Source: Methanomassiliicoccales archaeon LGM-RCC1 (GTDB lineage: Archaea > Thermoplasmatota > Thermoplasmata > Methanomassiliicoccales > Methanomethylophilaceae). From it: a stretch of DNA of 64,000 bases. Both the position numbers and the translations under genes were made by a program. Where the stretch lies: NCBI GenBank assembly GCA_030168575.1, contig CP115555.1, positions 744,001-808,000 of the forward strand. The letters are read 5' to 3'. Each line of letters begins with the position of its first letter. Position 1 is the stretch's first letter. Shown in pieces: positions 57,708-64,000 of the stretch. The notes under the pieces are model-generated. The model searched no databases. It had not been told where the DNA came from and was given only the letters and a program-made list of their open reading frames with translations.

Positions 57708-59222
57708 ATGGAGAAGCAATCAAAGAAGATGTTACCTGGTCTGTGCCTGCTGTCTTTCAGCACGTTCATAGTATGTGTGCCAGCAGCCTTCACGCAGATA
57801 ATATCTTTCAACCTGATGCTAGACCTCAACGCCTTCCCCGATGACAGCTATGCATGGACCTTCCCCATGTTCGTCGCCGGAGAATGCGCGGCTATGGGCC
57901 TCTGTGCCGGAACCATGGACAGGTTCGGCCGGCGCATGCCGTATCTGGCAGGATCGCTGATGTTCGTGGCATCCTCGATCGTATGTGCGATGGCGACCGA
58001 CATGATGGTGTTCAACATATCGCGTCTGGTCCAGGGATTCGGAACCGGGCTGATCATCGTCACATGCATAGCTCAGATCTATTTCGATATAGATGACCGC
58101 AAGGACCGCTACATGGCCAACGGGATAATGTCCCTCGGATTCGGAGGGGGAATGCTCGTCGGATTGTTCGCTGGTAAGGCGGTACTGGAGACCATCGGAT
58201 GGCCGGTCGCTTTCTGGGCCATGGCCGTGCTTCAGGCGATAGTCACATTCCCTGCCCTGCAGGTGCTGAAGAACGGGAAGAACAGCGAGATGAAGGCGGA
58301 TCTGCCCGGAGCGATCATACTGACGATTTGGGCTGCAGTCTTCGTCATATTCCTCCAGGAGTTCTATCTGAACTGGTCGATCAGGGACACGATCGCACAG
58401 GCGGCGACCGCATTCATCGTCATGCTGTTCCTGATTTTCATGGTGGCCGAGGTCCGCAACCCCGATTCCATGTTCCATAGGAAGGTCAGGAACAAGAGGC
58501 TGGTCAGCGTCTCCATGGTGTTCATCGTGCTCCTCGGAGTGCTGGACATGGGTGCGGTGGGATTCATGGTGAAGACTGCGTTCTTCACTTTCCAGATGTC
58601 GGTCAGCCAGGCTGCGCCGTTCTTCATAGTCATGGTCTTGGGAGCGGCGGTCACCGCAATATGCATCTCCAAGACGATCGACAGGACCGGGCATCTCCCG
58701 TGGCTCCTGTTGAGCGTGATACTTTCCCCGATAGCATTGGTATCCATGCAGTACCTGAGTGCCGACGATCCGTTCTACATATTCGCAGGACATCTTTTCC
58801 TGCTCGGTCTGGCCATAGGATGCTTGGTCTCGATGCTCAACGCCACCATCCAGAACAGGACCAACGAGGACAACAACGGTGCGATGATGTCGTTCGCGAT
58901 CATGATGCGTACCGTGGCCCTGTGGCTGGGATACAACCTTTACCAACATGTCACTGATGCCTTCATGGCATCCAAGATCAGTTCGATCGTGGATCATTGG
59001 AATTCCATACTGCCGTTCGAACTGCCGTCGAACACATCTCTGGCGAACCTGCTGATAACCCCGCTGGGGGATGCGATAAGATTGCTTCCGGGACTCACCG
59101 ACGAGATAGCAGAAGTATTCGCAGAGGGAGTCGGCTACGCATTCACTCTGGGCGCGATAGCGTTCGTGGTGATCGGACTGCCCGTCGCACTTCTTCTGTT
59201 AAGGAGGGAGAAGGACATATGA
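57708..59222 (+). CDS. Major facilitator transporter, 14-helix (DHA2-like)
   Basis: Protein of 504 residues with about 14 helices. The loop-2/3 motif is DRFGRRMPYLAG and motif C-like glycines occur in LGFGGGMLVGLF. The size and helix number fit DHA2 drug or metabolite exporters. A TTTATAA box (57665-57671) and GAGGAAGG before the ATG give normal expression signals. Its stop overlaps the ATG of the following surface protein (ATGA), so the two are made together. The substrate is unknown; the pairing suggests export or assembly at the cell surface. Confidence 0.85.
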   Translation: MEKQSKKMLPGLCLLSFSTFIVCVPAAFTQIISFNLMLDLNAFPDDSYAWTFPMFVAGECAAMGLCAGTMDRFGRRMPYLAGSLMFVASSIVCAMATDMMVFNISRLVQGFGTGLIIVTCIAQIYFDIDDRKDRYMANGIMSLGFGGGMLVGLFAGKAVLETIGWPVAFWAMAVLQAIVTFPALQVLKNGKNSEMKADLPGAIILTIWAAVFVIFLQEFYLNWSIRDTIAQAATAFIVMLFLIFMVAEVRNPDSMFHRKVRNKRLVSVSMVFIVLLGVLDMGAVGFMVKTAFFTFQMSVSQAAPFFIVMVLGAAVTAICISKTIDRTGHLPWLLLSVILSPIALVSMQYLSADDPFYIFAGHLFLLGLAIGCLVSMLNATIQNRTNEDNNGAMMSFAIMMRTVALWLGYNLYQHVTDAFMASKISSIVDHWNSILPFELPSNTSLANLLITPLGDAIRLLPGLTDEIAEVFAEGVGYAFTLGAIAFVVIGLPVALLLLRREKDI

Positions 59223-61732
59223 TGCTGAGGGCAGCGCTCATTCTGATAGCAGTCTTTGCAATGGTTCTGTGCCTGGCCCCGATTGAAGATCAGTCGGATG
59301 CGGATATCAGGGAGATGTCCAATGGGGCTGTGACCATAAGCGGCGACGTGACTCTTACGGAGGACAGGACCTTCAATGATGGATCGACGATAACCATAGC
59401 TTTGGGCACCAGGTTGGACATCTCCACATACACCATGGATTTCGGTGCTGACTCCAACGTAATATTCCTGGGCAACGCCACCATAATCTCGCAGTACGGC
59501 GAGCTCGTTCTGGGCAAAGGGACCAGCTTCATCCTCGTCGGTGCGGTCCTTCCCGGGATGCCTGACGAGATAACATACACATTCGACGGAACGGTCACCG
59601 TAGACAACACCGGCATAACCGGGCGCGGCGCGACAGTATCCTTCACTCCAGACACCGATGATCATTCCATCCAGGTATCCTGGAAGACCACGGACATGTT
59701 CATCAACGATCCGAAGTTCACTTACAAATACACTGCCAGCTCGGGTTCGGGATCCACACAGGAGATACTGAGCTTCTCCACCGTGGATGTCATAGAGAGG
59801 TCCTACGATGACGGGAAGCTGAAGTCCATCAACACCATCAATGTGGTCGCATACGACGCGGAAAACACGATGGACACAACGATCACGACAAGCGGCGCAG
59901 TCAACGGAACGATGAGATTCTCCGAGATCAAATCCACCACCCATTACGAGGATTCCGATGTGACCAGCGTGCTTCATATCGCCGGCATGGGCATCACCAC
60001 GATCACGGGCAACTCGGACTTCATAGTGACCTTGGATTCGTCTGCGACCAATGTCCTGATCGAGCGTACCACGGCAGGCACGATGGACTCGAGGACGACA
60101 CTGACTACCACCACAATTAATGCGGAACTGGAGTTGACAGAGGTTAAGAAGCTCCTGTTCCCCGAAGAAGGAGAAGGGGTCGATATCCTCAGGTACATGA
60201 AAACCACCGCACAGATAGGAACGACAGAGAAGGCTTCCGGCAGCAGCAAAACGGTAACGGACATCGTACTCATCATAGATGGAAGGGACACTGCTACAAA
60301 CTTCCTAAGTCTCGAATTCACGGAAGACGATGTGGTGAACACGATGGTGGCCGGAAAGGCGGATATAACGTCGATGGCGTTGACCAGGAGTCTGGTCGTG
60401 GATCTCGACGCCACCATCCCGTACGTTACCCTCGACAAGACCGAGTCCGGAGCGAACATCATGCATGTGGAAGTGAAGGAGCTAAAGATCTTCACAGACA
60501 ATTTGGATGTCCTTTCACTGTACACGATATACTCCAAGGAAGGAAAGCTGACAATCCAGCAGCTCCTCGACAACAGCGAGAAGCTGAGCGTCTCGATGAC
60601 CTCGTTCAAAGAGGATTCGGACGGAGATGGAAGGACCGATACCACAGCCCTGAGTTTCGGGATGGTCCTCGAGGTGGACACCAGAGGTAAGAACACTGCC
60701 ACGGTGTACTTCGACGAGCTGACCACGAAGGTAGAATACGGCGCCAGCACAGCTGATATGCACATCGACAAGACCGAGATATACATGGAATCGGAAGGTT
60801 CTCTCTCGGATTGTCTGGATGCGTTTACGGAAGGCTTCCATTTCACCGAAGATGCCCATTCGGAATTCCAGCTCTACAACGCCGGATTCGTCATCAAGTA
60901 TCCTGACGAGAAGGGATCGTACACTATACAGAGCATCAAGTCCTCAGACTCTTCACCCAAGTTCGCATCGTTGACCATGTCCATCGATTATTCCAAGTAT
61001 CTGGGAGAGACGACCATAAGGGGCAACGTTTCCGCAGTGGGCTATACCCTGATACTGCAGAGGGAAGCGACCTACTCCGATCCCGAGGGTACCGCCAACA
61101 TCGATTTCCGCACGAACGATCTGGCCGGTGCGTTCTCGATGATCTTCAAGGACGGCATAGCATTCTCCGCCAACCTCTACATGCCTTGGATGCTGGACGT
61201 GACCTATTACGACATAGTCTTCAGGATCGTCGGGGACGATGCCTCGCTGACGCTCACCCATGGCAATCTGGCCATAGACGGTTACAATTACATGACCGAG
61301 GGCATACTGGCCATGGTCGACAAGATGGCCCACAACGATTTCAGCCTGGACACGAGGCTTTCCCTGACAGCCACCGAAGTGGAGATCTACAAGGATTCGC
61401 ACGAGGTCGTTCTGAATGCGTTCTCGGATGTGGAGCTGGACATCAGGAAAGTATCCGCAGTTCTGAAGAGAGAAGACAGTCTGAAGGCATCCCTCGATAA
61501 GGCCCACCTCAGCCTCGTGTACGAGGACGGTTCGGAACTGGACAGGCAGCTGAAGCATCTGGATGTCGCAAAGGACCTTTCGGGCGCAGAGCCTGAGCCA
61601 TCATTCATCGAGAAGAATGCCTTGTATCTGCTGATAGCATTCGCAGCCGCATCGTTGGTGCTGACGGTCATCCTCATCTACTTGAGGGTGAAGAAACCGG
61701 ATATGCTGAAGATGACGGAAGATCAGGAATGA
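59219..61732 (+). CDS. Large secreted, membrane-anchored surface protein, unknown family
   Basis: Protein of 837 residues from the ATG at 59219, which overlaps the MFS stop and has GGAGGG about eight bases upstream. A signal peptide ([21 protein letters not shown]) leads into a long Thr/Ser/Asp-rich, beta-strand-rich ectodomain that opens like a beta-helix ([14 protein letters not shown], then [11 protein letters not shown]). Near residue ~790-825 a single helix ([21 protein letters not shown]) and a basic tail (RVKKPDM) anchor the C-terminus. It contains few cysteines. I recognise no named domain; similar adhesin-like or envelope proteins are common in gut methanogens. Its last 10 nt overlap the Nudix gene on the other strand. 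Confidence 0.8.
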   Translation: MMLRAALILIAVFAMVLCLAPIEDQSDADIREMSNGAVTISGDVTLTEDRTFNDGSTITIALGTRLDISTYTMDFGADSNVIFLGNATIISQYGELVLGKGTSFILVGAVLPGMPDEITYTFDGTVTVDNTGITGRGATVSFTPDTDDHSIQVSWKTTDMFINDPKFTYKYTASSGSGSTQEILSFSTVDVIERSYDDGKLKSINTINVVAYDAENTMDTTITTSGAVNGTMRFSEIKSTTHYEDSDVTSVLHIAGMGITTITGNSDFIVTLDSSATNVLIERTTAGTMDSRTTLTTTTINAELELTEVKKLLFPEEGEGVDILRYMKTTAQIGTTEKASGSSKTVTDIVLIIDGRDTATNFLSLEFTEDDVVNTMVAGKADITSMALTRSLVVDLDATIPYVTLDKTESGANIMHVEVKELKIFTDNLDVLSLYTIYSKEGKLTIQQLLDNSEKLSVSMTSFKEDSDGDGRTDTTALSFGMVLEVDTRGKNTATVYFDELTTKVEYGASTADMHIDKTEIYMESEGSLSDCLDAFTEGFHFTEDAHSEFQLYNAGFVIKYPDEKGSYTIQSIKSSDSSPKFASLTMSIDYSKYLGETTIRGNVSAVGYTLILQREATYSDPEGTANIDFRTNDLAGAFSMIFKDGIAFSANLYMPWMLDVTYYDIVFRIVGDDASLTLTHGNLAIDGYNYMTEGILAMVDKMAHNDFSLDTRLSLTATEVEIYKDSHEVVLNAFSDVELDIRKVSAVLKREDSLKASLDKAHLSLVYEDGSELDRQLKHLDVAKDLSGAEPEPSFIEKNALYLLIAFAAASLVLTVILIYLRVKKPDMLKMTEDQE

Positions 61733-62073
61733 AGACGTATCTGTTCCCTTGCCCAGGGGACAGTGTCCTCATACTCCTCCCTGTCGAAGGACAATTGATC
61801 AGGGAGATCGCTGAATAGCTCGGATTCCATCTCGCAGTCGCCCTTGACTTTATCTTTCAGGATTGCGGCGCAGACATCGCAGTAGCCTATGTCGCGTGTG
61901 GAGACTATCTCGATCTCGTACCCCGCTTCTTCAAGGAATTCCCTTGCTGCAGCCTGCTCGGAGGTCTCTCCTTCCTCGACGTGACCGCCCGGCATCTCCC
62001 ACCCGTTGCGCTTCTTGTGCCAGACCATCAGGAACCTATCTCCGGAGAATGCTATTGCGTAGGCGGTGCGCAT
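61723..62073 (-). CDS. Small Nudix hydrolase (MutT-like)
   Basis: Protein of 116 residues. The Nudix box reads [27 protein letters not shown] with all catalytic glutamates. The fold begins [28 protein letters not shown]. Two cysteines (YCDVCAA) follow the box. Such short proteins clean up oxidised or non-canonical nucleoside triphosphates, though the substrate is not determinable here. It begins 1 nt after the flpA stop (62075) on the same strand, so the two are co-transcribed. Confidence 0.85.
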   Translation of the reverse strand: MRTAYAIAFSGDRFLMVWHKKRNGWEMPGGHVEEGETSEQAAAREFLEEAGYEIEIVSTRDIGYCDVCAAILKDKVKGDCEMESELFSDLPDQLSFDREEYEDTVPWAREQIRLHS

Positions 62074-62074
62074 A

Positions 62075-62734
62075 TCATTCCCTTCCGATGACTATAATGG
62101 CATGCGCCTTCTCGTACGGGTCCAAAGGCTCATCGTCGATGACCTTGTAACCTCTGTCGCGGATAACTTTCTCCGCATCCCTGAATATCGATTCCGGCGA
62201 CGCGGTCACATCCTCGGAGCGCGCCTTCACGGCCACCATCCCGTACTCTGCGCTGAAGGCGTCCATGTTGTCGCATAGAATCTTCGCCTGCATCTTCTGG
62301 GCCACGTCCTGGTAGACCACGTCCACGCTGTCGGCGAACATGGAGTATTCACTGGGCACTGTGGCATCCCCGAGTATGGGCATCATGTTGGGGCGGGTCT
62401 CGCAAGTTCCGACCAGGTCCCTGAACATCCTCTGGGCGAACTCCACGCAGTAGACCTTCCCGTCAGCGCAGATATCTGCGACATGCGACGGAGTGGTGCC
62501 GCTGGAAGCTCCCAGATAAAGGACCTTGGAGTCCTTCCTGAACGGGAACTGCTTCCCTCCCACGGTGAGATAGGCAGCGAGCTTGCTCCTCCTAGGATCC
62601 CATTCGCGGTACTCGGTACCGGAGATGGTGAACAGCCTCTCTCCGTAGATCCTCCTGCCAGGGCAGAGGGATTCCGTGTAAAGCCTTCCCCTGTCGAGGA
62701 AAACCCTGTCCGAAGTGAAGTTCAGTGGCTCCAT
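62075..62734 (-). CDS. flpA: Fibrillarin-like rRNA/tRNA 2'-O-methyltransferase
   Basis: Protein of 219 residues, the catalytic subunit of box C/D RNPs. [18 protein letters not shown] near residue 70 is the SAM-binding motif. [15 protein letters not shown] and [16 protein letters not shown] are the following conserved strands, and [10 protein letters not shown] supplies the Lys-rich motif. The ATG at 62734 lies ~25 nt from the TATA box centre, whereas the ATG at 62746 would lie inside the promoter; I therefore choose 62734 and expect a leaderless transcript. nop5 is not adjacent in the visible part. It diverges from the NAD kinase gene. Confidence 0.95.
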   Translation of the reverse strand: MEPLNFTSDRVFLDRGRLYTESLCPGRRIYGERLFTISGTEYREWDPRRSKLAAYLTVGGKQFPFRKDSKVLYLGASSGTTPSHVADICADGKVYCVEFAQRMFRDLVGTCETRPNMMPILGDATVPSEYSMFADSVDVVYQDVAQKMQAKILCDNMDAFSAEYGMVAVKARSEDVTASPESIFRDAEKVIRDRGYKVIDDEPLDPYEKAHAIIVIGRE

Positions 62735-62755
62735 CGTCCTGTCCATGGTATATTC

Positions 62756-62763
62756 TTTATAAA
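62756..62763. promoter_or_regulatory. Palindromic TATA box serving two divergent genes
   Basis: TTTATAAA is a perfect palindrome with its centre 24.5 nt from the A of the NAD kinase ATG (62784) and 25.5 nt from that of flpA (62734). It is the only TATA-like element in the 49-bp interval. Confidence 0.65.
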
Positions 62764-62783
62764 ATCCTGTCAATCGAGTGACC

Positions 62784-64000
62784 ATGATCACGATTGATAC
62801 CCTCTCGGCTATCTCGGACGCAGTCCTCGAGGAGATCCGCAAGATCCCGGACTCCAACTGCAAGGGCGACGAGATATGCATAGGAGCGGACGGCACCCCC
62901 ACCTCCAGGATAGACAAGGTGGCAGAGAACGCCGTCCTGATGTACCTTGAGAGGAACGGTGTGCCGCTGAACGTCCTGAGCGAGGAGATAGGCTTCGTCG
63001 ACAGGGGAGGGGAGGAGACCCTCGTGCTGGATCCGATAGACGGATCCAACAATGCGATCGCAGGCATACCTTACTATACCGTGTCATTGGGAGTCGGCAA
63101 GGACAACCTGTCGGGGATGAGGCTCGGATACATCCGCAACCTGGTCACCAGGGATTCCTACTGGGCCGAGAAAGGCAAGGGCGCTTTCAAGAACGGCGAG
63201 AGGATACATGTCCGCAAGCCCGATTTCAAGAACCTGTTCATCATGAACTACATCGGGAAGCACGCACATCCAGATGCGTTCCTGATGTCCAAGAAGGCAT
63301 CGTCCAGCCGTTGGATGGGATGCTCGTCTCTAGAGATCGTGGAGGTCGCGGAGGGACAGGCGGATGCGTTCTGCATGTACTCGGCTAATTACGTCCACTG
63401 CGAGAGGATTGTGGACATCGCGGCCGCTGTGCTGATCCTTAGGGAGGCCGGCGGCGAGATCTACGACATGGAAGGAAACGTCCTCGAGATGAAGTACGAT
63501 CTCGAGCACAGGAGCAACACCGTTGCTGTAGGCGACAAGACCGTGTTCGATTACCTGGTAAGGGGAAAGGACCCTGTCAGGGGCCACAGGTATGGAATCT
63601 ATGCAAACACCTCACTCTCCAAGGCTGTTGAGTACACGCAGCAGGTGATCGACGCGCTGAAAGGCCAGGAATACGTTGTTGACGATCAGATCGCCAAGAT
63701 AATGGGCATAGAAGGTACGCCGCTGAAGGACATGGATGTCGACATCGTCATAGTAGTTGGAGGAGACGGCACATTGCTGAGGGTACTCCAGCACACCGAT
63801 GCGATGGTCATCGGGATCAACGGCGGCAGCGTCGGATTCCTTGCGGAGATCGACCGCGATCACATCAAGGACGGCATAGACCGTCTCATCAGAGGAGACT
63901 ACACCATAGAGTCCCGTTTCAAGCTCAGCTCTTGGTACAACGGAGAGTACCTGAAGGACTCTGTCAACGAGGCATTGATACACACCTCGTCCGTGGCCAA
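62784..64000 (+). CDS. Bifunctional inositol-phosphatase-like/NADP phosphatase - NAD kinase (3' end outside window)
   Basis: Open from the ATG at 62784 to the window end (405 codons seen). Residues ~1-265 are an inositol monophosphatase/FBPase-type domain with LSEEIG, LVLDPIDGSNNAIAGIP (the DPxDGS metal site), MGCSSLEIVEVAEGQADAF and CERIVDIAAAVLILREAGG. Residues from ~275 begin the NAD kinase fold, with VVGGDGTLLRVL (GGDGT, catalytic Asp) and GINGGSVGFLAEI. The same fusion is known from Methanocaldococcus (MJ0917), where one chain makes NADP+ and hydrolyses NADP/NADPH. The IMPase metal site reads DGSNN instead of DGTxN. The start lies ~24 nt from a TATA box, so the transcript is probably leaderless. 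Confidence 0.92.
   Translation, partial: MITIDTLSAISDAVLEEIRKIPDSNCKGDEICIGADGTPTSRIDKVAENAVLMYLERNGVPLNVLSEEIGFVDRGGEETLVLDPIDGSNNAIAGIPYYTVSLGVGKDNLSGMRLGYIRNLVTRDSYWAEKGKGAFKNGERIHVRKPDFKNLFIMNYIGKHAHPDAFLMSKKASSSRWMGCSSLEIVEVAEGQADAFCMYSANYVHCERIVDIAAAVLILREAGGEIYDMEGNVLEMKYDLEHRSNTVAVGDKTVFDYLVRGKDPVRGHRYGIYANTSLSKAVEYTQQVIDALKGQEYVVDDQIAKIMGIEGTPLKDMDVDIVIVVGGDGTLLRVLQHTDAMVIGINGGSVGFLAEIDRDHIKDGIDRLIRGDYTIESRFKLSSWYNGEYLKDSVNEALIHTSSVA

Noticed and set aside
57819-58997. 392-residue His/Asp-rich frame opposite the MFS gene
   Set aside because: Improbable composition, and the plus strand encodes a clear 14-helix transporter.

Overview
The window looks like a contiguous piece of a euryarchaeal chromosome. 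Archaeal hallmarks are a group II chaperonin, fibrillarin, Kae1, ribosomal protein S15 of archaeal type, the archaeal entry route to the shikimate pathway (ADH synthase plus dehydroquinate synthase II), a GHMP-type shikimate kinase and a fused phosphatase/NAD kinase. Many genes start about 25 nt after a TATA box, as in leaderless archaeal transcripts. HypE, a bacterial-type GrpE-DnaK-DnaJ set, type III glutamine synthetase, moderately high G+C and near absence of TAG stop codons fit a gut or rumen member of the Methanomassiliicoccales (Thermoplasmata). No methanogenesis gene lies in the window, so that assignment is inference.

Layout. 1-5.3 kb: end of a Zn/Cd-type P-type ATPase, a MATE exporter, tRNA-Thr, a PH-like membrane protein, a DUF1015 protein and a CYTH protein. 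5.3-14.6 kb: aromatic amino acid block. On the minus strand, tyrA (chorismate mutase-prephenate dehydrogenase), ADH synthase, DHQ synthase II, an aroD-aroE fusion, an aroK-aroA fusion and aroC follow with almost no spacing and together run from the first committed step to chorismate and prephenate. An ACT-less prephenate dehydratase converges on them, and trpB2 lies upstream. 14.7-23 kb: an AAA-ATPase/nuclease-like gene, hypE, a DUF169 gene with a cysteine cluster, tRNA-Arg, apt, a Nudix gene, an HPP membrane protein and glnN. 23-28.3 kb: thermosome, grpE, dnaK, dnaJ. 28.4-30.7 kb: a DUF4143 ATPase and a GNAT acetyltransferase.

30.7-50.3 kb is the accessory region. A single 5,212-residue non-ribosomal peptide synthetase (A-T / C-A-T / C-A-T / C-A-T-E / C-A-T / C) lies between copies of a roughly 300-bp repeat. 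Each copy begins with the last bases of the tRNA-Ser(CGA) gene, which itself sits intact at 50.2 kb. The arrangement reads as two tandem insertions at the 3' end of tRNA-Ser: a 17-kb island with the NRPS and a 2.3-kb one with an acyltransferase. Both carry gene debris and neither has a recognisable integrase, PPTase, MbtH or thioesterase gene.

50.3-64 kb returns to core genes: proA-proB, an alanine/Na+ symporter, tRNA-Val, kae1, a RecJ-like DHH nuclease with rps15, an MFS exporter coupled to an 837-residue surface protein, a Nudix gene, and flpA diverging from a phosphatase/NAD kinase around one palindromic TATA box.

All domain and motif calls were made by reading sequence. No database search was run.
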